Assembly (NCBI GenBank): GCA_002436485.1 | Contig: DJMK01000184.1 | Span: 13,948 to 19,671, forward strand | DNA length: 5,724 nt | Direction: 5' to 3' | Source: Proteobacteria bacterium UBA6492 | Lineage (GTDB): Bacteria > Pseudomonadota > Gammaproteobacteria > UBA6429 > Thiohalophilaceae | Part shown: piece after piece, positions 1-5,724 of the stretch | How positions within the stretch are numbered: position 1 is the stretch's first letter | Layout: every line of letters begins with the position of its first letter | Program-made: the position numbers and the translations under genes | The notes under the pieces: model-generated | The model's database searches: none | The model's input: the letters and a program-made list of their open reading frames with translations, nothing else | What the model was told of the DNA's origin: nothing

Positions 1-204
1 ATGGATATGAGCTTTGCCAACCAGGTGCTGAGTATCATTCACATGGTAGAGAACCGCGGCAAACTTGAAAACACGGTGCACAACGTGCCTGCCGAGATCG
101 ACCAGGAAATTGCCGGATTAAAACTCGCGGCGATGGGGATCGAGATTGATGAGCTGACAGATGCACAACACGCCTACCTGTCATCATGGCGTGAAGGGAC
201 CTGA
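1..204 (+). CDS. ahcY: S-adenosylhomocysteine hydrolase, C-terminal end (5' truncated by the window)
   Basis: These 67 codons are the C-terminal end of adenosylhomocysteinase, the cytosolic NAD-dependent enzyme that splits S-adenosylhomocysteine into adenosine and homocysteine in the activated methyl cycle. The visible signatures are MSFANQ near residue 3, which matches the conserved M-(S/D)-(N/M)-SF-NQ segment of the family, then VENRGKLE, VHNVP and the helix with AAMGIEIDELT. The protein ends in SSWREGT. That ending resembles the short archaeal and Thermotoga-type enzymes, not the proteobacterial and eukaryotic form, which ends in a Lys- and Tyr-containing DHYRY tail. The ATG at position 1 is almost certainly an internal Met codon, because the catalytic and NAD-binding domains must lie upstream. 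The stop is TGA at 202-204. pcm follows 14 nt later on the same strand, so the two are probably cotranscribed. I am confident of the family and less sure of the subtype. Confidence 0.88.
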   Translation: MDMSFANQVLSIIHMVENRGKLENTVHNVPAEIDQEIAGLKLAAMGIEIDELTDAQHAYLSSWREGT

Positions 205-218
205 ACCTGGTTAGTGAA

Positions 219-890
219 ATGAAAGCGGGTATCAAGCAAATGTTGAATACGATTGCTCAGGAAGCGGAATACACAGCCACTTATACTGGCAAGTCGGCAT
301 TTGATACGCGGGTAATGCAGGCCATGCAGGAAGTCGATCGTGCCGAGTTTGTTCCACACTATTATAAAAAGCATGCCTATGATAATGGACCTTTACCGAT
401 TGGTCACGGGCAGACCATCTCGCAACCGTACATCGTTGCACTGATGACGGATTTAATGGATACCAACTCGGAGAGTATCGTGCTTGAGATTGGTACCGGC
501 TCTGGTTATCAAGCCGCCGTTTTGTCACGTATAGTCAAGCAGGTTTACACCATCGAAAAAGTACCCGAGCTTGCCGAGGCAGCCGGTAATATCTTTAGCC
601 GGCTGGGGTATGACAACATTGAACTGCACTGTGCCAACGGTTACCGCGGGTGGCAGGAAAAAGCACCTTTTGACGCTATCATTGTGACAGCTGCGGCCAG
701 TCATATTCCACCCGCGCTGGTTGATCAACTCAAAGCGGGTGGACGACTGGTGATCCCGGTCGGTTTGCCGCACATGCACCAGGAGTTGATGGTGGTGAGC
801 AAGGATGAGCAGGGCCAGACTCACACGGACTCCATCCTGGCAGTGGCCTTTGTGCCATTGATCGATGATGATGTCTCGTCCGGGTATTGA
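219..890 (+). CDS. pcm: Protein-L-isoaspartate (D-aspartate) O-methyltransferase
   Basis: This 223-residue cytosolic repair enzyme transfers a methyl group from S-adenosylmethionine to L-isoaspartyl residues in age-damaged proteins and so allows their conversion back to aspartate. The family-defining block GQTISQP is at residues 64-70, with the conserved Ser68. The SAM-binding motif I, VLEIGTGSG, is at 88-96. The acidic residue after the next strand lies in TIEKVP (Glu113). Motif II, PFDAIIVTAA, is at 150-159, and LKAGGRLVIPVG at 171-182 is motif III. The ending FVPLIDDD matches the usual FVPL end of the family. The length is slightly above the roughly 208 residues of the E. coli enzyme. ATG 219 has no convincing Shine-Dalgarno sequence. 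ATG 240 (Met8) is an alternative and starts closer to the conserved core. The gene sits 14 nt after ahcY, which removes the SAH product. In E. coli, pcm lies instead with surE and nlpD. Confidence 0.95.
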   Translation: MKAGIKQMLNTIAQEAEYTATYTGKSAFDTRVMQAMQEVDRAEFVPHYYKKHAYDNGPLPIGHGQTISQPYIVALMTDLMDTNSESIVLEIGTGSGYQAAVLSRIVKQVYTIEKVPELAEAAGNIFSRLGYDNIELHCANGYRGWQEKAPFDAIIVTAAASHIPPALVDQLKAGGRLVIPVGLPHMHQELMVVSKDEQGQTHTDSILAVAFVPLIDDDVSSGY

Positions 891-915
891 GGTGATTGAT
901 AGAGATCATATAAAC

Positions 916-956
916 GCCGTGTTTTTAACAAGACGGCTTTCATATTTGTTATTTTT
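916..956 (+). terminator. Possible weak intrinsic terminator after pcm
   Basis: GCCGT at 916-920 can pair with ACGGC at 933-937. A mismatch and two further A-T pairs (922-923 with 930-931) leave a 6-nt loop. The downstream strand is T-rich (938-940, then interrupted runs up to 956) but has no clean uninterrupted U-tract directly after the stem. The position, 26 nt past the pcm stop and before a gene with its own ribosome binding site, fits a transcript end. The stem is short, however, so this is only a candidate. The rest of the gap up to 1010 is AT-rich and may hold a promoter for the CBS gene. I see no -35/-10 pair good enough to call. Confidence 0.3.
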
Positions 957-1010
957 AACATTTCAATTTGTAAGAAGATGACAAACCTGAGCAAGCATTC
1001 AGGAACAGTC

Positions 1011-1017
1011 AAAGGAG
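1011..1017 (+). promoter_or_regulatory. Ribosome binding site of the CBS-domain gene
   Basis: AAAGGAG lies 6 nt upstream of the ATG at 1024, which is strong complementarity at normal spacing. It fixes the start of the CBS protein and is the best Shine-Dalgarno site in the window. It suggests that this gene is translated independently of pcm. Confidence 0.75.
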
Positions 1018-1023
1018 AAACTC

Positions 1024-1473
1024 ATGTCAGCTGGTGAATATTGTAATCGCGATGTCGTGGTCGTTGCCAAGTCGGAAACGGTACAAGAAGCTATAAACCT
1101 GATGCGACAATATCATGTCGGAACGGTGGTTGTTGTCGAAGAGACAGGTGATAAGCCAAAACCTGTTGGCATACTGACAGACCGGGATATTCTGATCGAA
1201 ATCCTGGCAGAAGACGTCGAGCTCGATGCGGTCACGATTGGTGATGTGATGAGTTACGAACTTGTAACGGTTGTGGATGATAGCCCTTTGCTGGATGCCG
1301 TCAGTATCATGAAAGACAAGGGCGTACGCCGCTTACCGGTAGTCAATAATACGGGGGGCCTTGAAGGTATTCTCAGCGTGGATGATGTCATCGACTTGTT
1401 GGCCGAGGAGTTGTCGAACATCGCCAAACTCATCAGCAAAGAGCAGCACCAGGAACAGGTAAAACGCAACTAA
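1024..1473 (+). CDS. Stand-alone two-CBS-domain protein
   Basis: This is a 149-residue soluble protein made almost entirely of a tandem CBS pair (Bateman module). CBS1 covers roughly residues 5-62, with VGTVVVVE at 32-39 and the typical closing motif GILTDRDI at 49-56. CBS2 covers roughly 73-130, with DVMSYELVTV at 74-83, GVRRLPVV at 100-107 and GILSVDDVIDLLAEEL at 115-130. A short charged tail rich in Lys, Glu and Gln follows. Bateman modules commonly bind AMP, ATP or S-adenosylmethionine, and the (T/S)-x-(R/D)-D motif after each GI(L) strand is a usual ribose/phosphate contact. No catalytic, channel or DNA-binding domain is attached, so any output must go through a partner protein that cannot be identified here. 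The gene is preceded by a strong ribosome binding site and faces selD tail-to-tail. It lies downstream of SAM-cycle genes, so SAM or adenosine nucleotides are plausible ligands, but that is inference from position only. Confidence 0.9.
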   Translation: MSAGEYCNRDVVVVAKSETVQEAINLMRQYHVGTVVVVEETGDKPKPVGILTDRDILIEILAEDVELDAVTIGDVMSYELVTVVDDSPLLDAVSIMKDKGVRRLPVVNNTGGLEGILSVDDVIDLLAEELSNIAKLISKEQHQEQVKRN

Positions 1474-1507
1474 GCCATGAAGCTTATGCAGCCAGTGCTC
1501 AATGGTT

Positions 1508-2569
1508 TCAGCCGATAACTTCAATCAAGTTATGTTGGCCCGGTTCGGTCAACATGCCAATGCGGGTCAACTCGAGGCCATGCATACTGGCGACCTCCAG
1601 GAATTCCGTTTCACTGTCCGGTCGAACAGCGACCAATAAGCCGCCCGAGGTTTGTGGGTCACAGAGTAACTGCTTTTGTGTCTCGGTCATTGTTCCGATT
1701 CGATGCCCATAGCTGTCATAGTTGCGTTGCGCGCCGCCGGGCGAACACCCCTGTGCCAGGTAGTCTTCGACGGCGCTTAGTTTGGGTACGGCCGCATAAT
1801 CGATCGTTGCACAAACCCCGCTACCCTCGCAGACTTCCTTGAGGTGACCCATCAGGCCAAAGCCGGTTACATCGGTCATGGCCGTAATCCCGGAAAGCTT
1901 TGCAAACGCGGCACCGATGTTGTTGAGCCGGGTCATGGTGTCGGGCGCAAGACGTGTATGTTCTGGTTTTAACAGTTTTTTCTTTTGTGCTGTCGTCAGA
2001 ATGCCAATGCCCAGCGGTTTTGTCAGATAGAGATAACAACCGGGGCTAGCCTGGTCATTTCGTTTGAGGTGTTCGTTGTTAACAATACCGGTGACCGCCA
2101 GTCCAAAGATCGGCTCAGGTGCATCAATGGAATGCCCCCCTGCCAGTGGAATACCGGCTGCCTTGCAGGTATCTCGGCCTCCCTCGATAACCCTGGCGGC
2201 GACATCCGGTCCGAGTTTGGCGATGGGCCAACCAAAAATAGAAATTGCCATCAGCGGACTACCACCCATGGCATAGATATCACTGATCGCGTTGGTGGCG
2301 GCTATTTGTCCGAATTCAAACGGGTCATCCACGATGGGCATGAAGAAGTCGGTGGTACTGATGACCGAGGTGCCGTTACCCAGATCGAAGACGGCGGCAT
2401 CGTCTTTTGTATCGTTACCTACGAGTAGTTGTGGAAACAGGTCGGCAGGCACTTCAGAGCGCAAAATGTCCTCGAGCAGACCGGGAGCAATTTTACAACC
2501 GCAGCCTGCACCATGACTGTATTCGGTGAGCCGAATGACCTGGTTTTCTATTGAGCTGATATCTGCCAT
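1508..2569 (-). CDS. selD: Selenophosphate synthase (selenide, water dikinase), Cys form
   Basis: This 353-residue cytosolic enzyme makes selenophosphate from selenide and ATP, releasing AMP and phosphate. Selenophosphate is the selenium donor for selenocysteine-tRNA synthesis and for 2-selenouridine in tRNA. The glycine-rich N-terminal loop SHGAGCGCK at residues 18-26 carries Cys23 and Lys26, equivalent to the catalytic Cys17 and Lys20 of E. coli SelD. The codon for residue 23 is TGC (minus strand of 2501-2503), so this is not the selenocysteine form. Metal- and ATP-binding aspartates are seen in DDAAV (Asp57), AISDIYAMGG (Asp97) and TDVTGFGLMGHL (Asp233). The C-terminal domain has CDPQTSGGLL at 303-312. 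The length matches the family and the reading frame is intact. No good Shine-Dalgarno site precedes the ATG. No selenium-using partner (selA, selB, selU/ybbB) lies in the window; the gene stands between two plus-strand units. Confidence 0.97.
   Translation of the reverse strand: MADISSIENQVIRLTEYSHGAGCGCKIAPGLLEDILRSEVPADLFPQLLVGNDTKDDAAVFDLGNGTSVISTTDFFMPIVDDPFEFGQIAATNAISDIYAMGGSPLMAISIFGWPIAKLGPDVAARVIEGGRDTCKAAGIPLAGGHSIDAPEPIFGLAVTGIVNNEHLKRNDQASPGCYLYLTKPLGIGILTTAQKKKLLKPEHTRLAPDTMTRLNNIGAAFAKLSGITAMTDVTGFGLMGHLKEVCEGSGVCATIDYAAVPKLSAVEDYLAQGCSPGGAQRNYDSYGHRIGTMTETQKQLLCDPQTSGGLLVAVRPDSETEFLEVASMHGLELTRIGMLTEPGQHNLIEVIG
1515..1533. repeat. Perfect 7-bp inverted repeat in the 3' end of selD
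   Basis: ATAACTT at 1515-1521 is followed by a 5-nt loop and its exact complement AAGTTAT at 1527-1533. It covers some of the last selD codons, just before the stop, and lies about 40 nt past the stop of the convergent CBS gene. The arms are AT-rich and no T-tract follows on either strand, so it does not look like a classical intrinsic terminator. It could still form a 3'-end hairpin for either transcript, or be chance. Confidence 0.4.
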
Positions 2570-2690
2570 GAACGGTGTTCTGCCTGCTTGAAAATACGCT
2601 AACCACTTGTTTTCTATACAAATCCACCATTAAAGAGGGGGTATCTGTAAGTCGATATATATAGTGTCGCAAACTTTAATAGGGAAAGAA
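2570..2690. promoter_or_regulatory. Divergent intergenic region between selD and the sensor genes
   Basis: These 121 bp separate the start of selD (leftward) from the binding-protein gene (rightward), so both promoters should lie here. It is AT-rich, with an alternating T/A block at 2656-2663. That block runs into TATAGT at 2660-2665, a five-of-six match to a -10 box for the rightward unit. On the minus strand TATAGA (2613-2618) is a possible -10 for selD. Neither has a convincing -35 at 16-18 bp, so the promoters may depend on an activator or use another sigma factor. A short interrupted palindrome with TTGT and ACAA arms (2607-2621) overlaps the possible selD -10. The assignment as a promoter region rests on gene orientation; the individual boxes are weak. 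Confidence 0.45.
2681..2685 (+). promoter_or_regulatory. Ribosome binding site deciding the start of the binding-protein gene
   Basis: AGGGA at 2681-2685 lies 5 nt before ATG 2691 and 8 nt before ATG 2694. It favours one of these two adjacent ATG codons over the upstream in-frame GTG at 2664, which has no such site and would put nine extra residues in front of the signal peptide. Confidence 0.6.
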
Positions 2691-3530
2691 ATGATGATAG
2701 GCAAATGGGTGTTGGCCCTGGGGACGGTTTTTGTGTTGTCGATCGGCCCATTTTCAGTGTTGTCGGGAGCTGAAGAGAGGGAGCTGCAGTTTGGTTCGGT
2801 GGCGATGGATGTGCCGGCGGAGATGCATCGGCGACTGACACCCCTGACGCGTTACTTAAGCGACGAACTTAAAATGCCGGTCACGCTTAAACTGGCCAAG
2901 AACATGCCAGCAGCCATAGACGATGTTGCCGAGGGCGTTGTCGATATTGCTTACCTGACCCCGGTTGCCTATATCAAGTCGCACAAGAAGGGCAATACCC
3001 GCCTGGTGGCCAAGACAGTGACCAAGGGACAGGCTTCCTTCAAACTGATGATCGTGGTACGCGAGGATAGTCCGATCAGGACCATCGATGATCTCAAGAA
3101 TAAAACGTTTGCCTTTGGAGACAAGGCCGCATTGTTACAGCGCGCAGTGGTTGTCGGTTCCGGCTTACCGCTGGAATCGTTGAGTAGTTACAAGTTCCTT
3201 GGGCACTATGACAATATCGTGCGCGCTGTGTTACATGGCGATTTCGATGCCGGTATTTTAAAAGACACCAAGGCATACCAGTGGCAGGGTAAAGGTATTC
3301 GTATTCTTTATGCTTCAGACGAACTGCCTCCATACAATATTGCGGCCAGTGGAAAGATAGATGATGCAGTATTGGAAAATTTGCAGGCTGCATTTTTGAA
3401 GCTTGATGCAAAGAACCCCGAGCATAAAAATATCATCAAGGCACTGGATAAAAAATATGACGGCTTCGTTGCAACCTCGGATAAGGAATATGACATTGTC
3501 CGTAAATTGATTGCGCCATTTCACAAGTAA
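2691..3530 (+). CDS. Periplasmic PhnD-family substrate-binding protein, likely sensor partner
   Basis: This is a 279-residue exported protein of the PhnD-like (phosphate/phosphite/phosphonate ABC transporter) binding-protein family. A Sec signal peptide is visible: Lys5, a hydrophobic core at about 6-24, and a likely cleavage after Ala27 (LSGA, then EE). The mature part opens with LQFGSVAMDVP (32-42), the first strand of the fold, followed by LTRYLSDEL. The family motif DIAYLTPVAY is at 85-94, where PhnD proteins have a D-x-(A/G)-(F/Y)-x-(G/T)-P segment. IDDLKNKTFAFGDKAALL (132-149) matches the usual 'DLKGK-FAFGD' hinge region. GDFDAGILKD near residue 183 resembles the DA(G/A) segment late in the fold. 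The mature sequence contains no cysteine. There is no permease or ATPase gene alongside; the next gene, 15 nt on, is a hybrid kinase, so a sensing role is more likely than uptake. The start at 2691 (or 2694) is chosen on the ribosome binding site and signal peptide. The ligand is unknown, and phosphonate binding should not be assumed. Confidence 0.88.
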   Translation: MMIGKWVLALGTVFVLSIGPFSVLSGAEERELQFGSVAMDVPAEMHRRLTPLTRYLSDELKMPVTLKLAKNMPAAIDDVAEGVVDIAYLTPVAYIKSHKKGNTRLVAKTVTKGQASFKLMIVVREDSPIRTIDDLKNKTFAFGDKAALLQRAVVVGSGLPLESLSSYKFLGHYDNIVRAVLHGDFDAGILKDTKAYQWQGKGIRILYASDELPPYNIAASGKIDDAVLENLQAAFLKLDAKNPEHKNIIKALDKKYDGFVATSDKEYDIVRKLIAPFHK

Positions 3531-3545
3531 GCGATCATCTGTAAC

Positions 3546-5724
3546 GTGAATTCTCTTAAGACATGGCTAAGCCATTTTACCGTCAGGTTATCATTGATGA
3601 CGGCAGCTTTGCTGATCGGCGCCATGGCCATGTTCAGCTATTTTGTCGTTGAGAACGAGGCGAAAACAATTTCACTCGAGCTACGCAAGCAGGCAATCGC
3701 CCTGTCGGATAACCTGGCAGCGAGTACGGCGTCGTATATTATCGTCGAGGACTATACCACGCTGGAATCCATCCTGACGCGAGCAGCCATGTTCCCGAGC
3801 ATTATCGAGTTACAGGTTATCGATGACGAAAACAAGATGTTGGGGGATGTATTCAGAAATAACGAGGGTGAAATTGAAAAACGTTTTGGCAACTGGGTCT
3901 CACCACCTCCAGGCAAGCCGGAACGGCATATTAACCTGTTTGAAAACCTGATGATCGTCTGGCAACCGGTAGTGCTTGGTGACCTGGTTGGCTGGGTGCG
4001 TATTATTTATACCCTTGATCGTGTTAGCGAAGTGCGTGCGCAGATTTGGCGCTTCAATGCTACGGTTGGTTCAAGCGTGGTTTTTTTCACCTTGTTGATA
4101 CTGTTTCTATACTTGCGCAGACCGGTGCATGCGATTGAACGCAGTGCCGCATTTGCTGATGAACTCGATAGTCATGCTGGTCAGCAAATCGAGGTCGATG
4201 ACAGTTATCACGAGATTCGCACGTTGACCTCAGCCCTGAATCGCACCTCGCGCAGTTTGCAATCCAAGAATGACGCGCTGAAACAGAAGATCCTTGAGCA
4301 GGAACAACTCACTGGCAGTCTCGAGCAGATGGTGCTGGAGCGGACTGAAGAGTTGTCAATCGCGCGTGATGAAGCCGTACGTGCTAACCAGAGCAAGAGC
4401 GAGTTCCTTGCCAACATGAGCCACGAGATACGTACACCATTAACCGCTATCATCGGGTTTTCCGAATCGCTACTCGATTCCAGCCAGAACATCGACCAGC
4501 GGATTGATGCCATCCGGCGTATCACGCGTGCAGGTAAACACCTGTTACGGGTAATCAACGAGATCCTGGACCTGTCAAAGATCGAAGCCAATCGGCTCGA
4601 AGTGGAAATTTTGCCGGTAAAAATGGTTGATATTTTTTCTGACGTTTATTCATTGGCCAAGCTGCAGGCGGACGAGAAAGGATTGGTTTTTAAGATTGAC
4701 TGCGAATACCCAATGCCAGAAACGATTCGCACAGACCCGGTACGTTTCAAACAAATTCTGATTAACCTGTGCAACAACGCCATAAAGTTTACCAACGAAG
4801 GTAGTGTGCAGCTCAAGGTAACCTGCGATCGTGATAAGGAAATATTAAATGTTAAAGTTATCGATACCGGTATCGGATTAACAAAAGAACAGGCCAACAA
4901 ATTATTCAAGCCATTCTCACAGGCAGATACCTCGACAACACGCAAGTATGGTGGTACCGGTCTGGGTTTGCATTTATCGAGACAGCTGGCAAAAAAACTC
5001 GGTGGCGATCTAAGTGTCGAGAGTGTGCAGGATGTGGGCAGCAGCTTTATGCTGACTGTTAAGACTGGTGATCTTTCAAATGTAGGTTATATTCAGCGCT
5101 GCCCCGATTTTGACAGTTATGACGATGGCCGGGAGAACCTGTACGCAAGACCATCATTACATGGCTGCGTGTTACTGACAGAGGACAACCTGGATAACCA
5201 ACGCCTGGTCACCCTGTACCTGCAACGGCTTGGTCTGGATGTTATTATTGCAGACAATGGCCAGGAGGCTCTCAATAAAACACACCAGCATCAGCCTGAT
5301 CTTATCCTGATGGATGTACAAATGCCGGTCATGGATGGCCTGACCGCAACACGCAAGCTGCGGCAACAGGGTTATAACGGGCCGATTATTGCGCTTACCG
5401 CCAGCGTGATGCAGGATGAGCAACAGCGTTGCCTGGATGCTGGTTGTAATGAGATTTGCACCAAGCCAATCGAACATGGCCATTTTGTCGAGGTGTTGTC
5501 CGACTATATGCAACCTGGCAAGGTGCAGACACCGCCGAGGAATATCTCTCCTATAAAATCCATGTTGCTCGACGAAGAACCTGATCTGGCAGACCTGGTA
5601 CGCGGGTTTGTCAGCAAACTGCCGCAACAACTCGAAGAAATCGAACGTTTGTTTAAACAGCGTGACATGGCGGAATTTAAAATCAAGGTGCATACCTTAA
5701 AGGGTACGGCGGGCAATTTTGGTT
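3546..5724 (+). CDS. Hybrid sensor histidine kinase with receiver and HPt (3' end cut by the window)
   Basis: At least 726 residues are present and the frame is still open at the right edge. Counting from GTG 3546: TM1 at about 15-35; an extracytoplasmic domain of about 138 residues (36-173) of no family I can name; TM2 at 174-190; a HAMP-like linker at 191-240; a coiled coil to about 280; HisKA with SHEIRTP and phosphoacceptor His293; HATPase with N box NLCNNAIKF (407-415), DTGIGL (440-445), LFKPFSQAD (453-461) and GGTGLGL (469-475); a receiver at about 540-655 with Glu546/Asp547, phosphoacceptor Asp590, Thr618 and Lys640; then an HPt domain with HTLKGTAGNFG, His716. The layout is that of a BarA/TorS-type phosphorelay (His-Asp-His), which needs a separate response regulator as final target. 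The protein should sit in the inner membrane. GTG 3546 gives a basic N-terminus before TM1 but has no clear Shine-Dalgarno site; ATG 3597 is the alternative. The gene follows the binding protein by 15 nt, which suggests translational coupling and a joint function. Confidence 0.93.
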   Translation, partial: MNSLKTWLSHFTVRLSLMTAALLIGAMAMFSYFVVENEAKTISLELRKQAIALSDNLAASTASYIIVEDYTTLESILTRAAMFPSIIELQVIDDENKMLGDVFRNNEGEIEKRFGNWVSPPPGKPERHINLFENLMIVWQPVVLGDLVGWVRIIYTLDRVSEVRAQIWRFNATVGSSVVFFTLLILFLYLRRPVHAIERSAAFADELDSHAGQQIEVDDSYHEIRTLTSALNRTSRSLQSKNDALKQKILEQEQLTGSLEQMVLERTEELSIARDEAVRANQSKSEFLANMSHEIRTPLTAIIGFSESLLDSSQNIDQRIDAIRRITRAGKHLLRVINEILDLSKIEANRLEVEILPVKMVDIFSDVYSLAKLQADEKGLVFKIDCEYPMPETIRTDPVRFKQILINLCNNAIKFTNEGSVQLKVTCDRDKEILNVKVIDTGIGLTKEQANKLFKPFSQADTSTTRKYGGTGLGLHLSRQLAKKLGGDLSVESVQDVGSSFMLTVKTGDLSNVGYIQRCPDFDSYDDGRENLYARPSLHGCVLLTEDNLDNQRLVTLYLQRLGLDVIIADNGQEALNKTHQHQPDLILMDVQMPVMDGLTATRKLRQQGYNGPIIALTASVMQDEQQRCLDAGCNEICTKPIEHGHFVEVLSDYMQPGKVQTPPRNISPIKSMLLDEEPDLADLVRGFVSKLPQQLEEIERLFKQRDMAEFKIKVHTLKGTAGNFG

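Noticed and set aside
1985..2428. 147-codon open frame on the plus strand inside selD
   Set aside because: It is antisense to an intact, motif-complete selD, has no ribosome binding site, and its translation resembles no domain I know. It is a shadow frame.
2501..2503. Possible selenocysteine codon at the SelD catalytic position
   Set aside because: The minus-strand codon is TGC (Cys23), so this is a normal cysteine enzyme and needs no recoding.
2655..2665. Alternating T/A block as a special repeat or origin element
   Set aside because: It is too short and single-copy. It is better explained as part of an AT-rich promoter region.
2664..2690. GTG at 2664 as start of the binding protein
   Set aside because: It lacks a ribosome binding site and would add nine residues before the signal peptide, whereas AGGGA is well placed for ATG 2691 or 2694.
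2691..3530. Simple phosphonate uptake protein (phnD)
   Set aside because: Family membership is clear, but no phnC or phnE is nearby and the partner is a kinase, so the symbol and uptake role are not supported.
5178..5190. Glu546 instead of Asp in the receiver acidic pair, as a sign of an inactive receiver
   Set aside because: E-D-N is common at this place in receivers of hybrid kinases, and the phosphoacceptor Asp, Thr and Lys are all present.
5172..5693. 173-codon open frame on the minus strand opposite the kinase receiver and HPt region
   Set aside because: The plus strand here encodes an unbroken receiver with Asp590, Thr618 and Lys640 and the start of HPt. The minus-strand translation has no recognisable domain.

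Overview
The window is ordinary chromosomal sequence of moderate GC. It carries six protein-coding genes, two of them cut by the window edges. I found no RNA gene, insertion sequence, CRISPR array or phage gene. The protein families (PCMT, a Cys-type SelD close to the E. coli enzyme, and a BarA-like hybrid kinase with HAMP, receiver and HPt) fit a free-living proteobacterium, probably a gammaproteobacterium. The short archaeal/thermophile-like C-terminus of the S-adenosylhomocysteine hydrolase is less typical of that class. The taxonomic reading is an inference.

Layout. Positions 1-890 hold the 3' end of the S-adenosylhomocysteine hydrolase gene (ahcY) followed 14 nt later by pcm, protein-L-isoaspartate O-methyltransferase. 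PCMT releases S-adenosylhomocysteine and the hydrolase removes it, so the pair makes metabolic sense as one transcript. A 133-nt gap with a weak hairpin precedes a small two-CBS-domain protein at 1024-1473 that has a good ribosome binding site. selD (selenophosphate synthase, 1508-2569) lies on the minus strand, convergent with the CBS gene and only 34 nt from it.

The most interesting part is 2691-5724, divergent from selD. It encodes a secreted PhnD-family substrate-binding protein and, 15 nt after its stop and in the same frame, a membrane-bound hybrid histidine kinase. The kinase carries TM1, an extracytoplasmic domain, TM2, HAMP, HisKA, HATPase, a receiver and the start of an HPt domain, and it runs off the right edge. 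No ABC transporter permease or ATPase gene is present here. The binding protein is therefore more likely a ligand-sensing partner of the kinase than a transport component. This resembles AioX/AioS arsenite sensing, or TtrS with its built-in PhnD-like domain. The ligand is unknown, and the mature protein has no cysteine, which argues against AioX-like arsenite binding.

In short: a methylation-cycle pair, a putative adenosyl-nucleotide-sensing CBS protein, a selenium-activation gene, and a putative two-gene ligand-sensing phosphorelay. The families are known. The least described element is the specific pairing and ligand of the sensor module.
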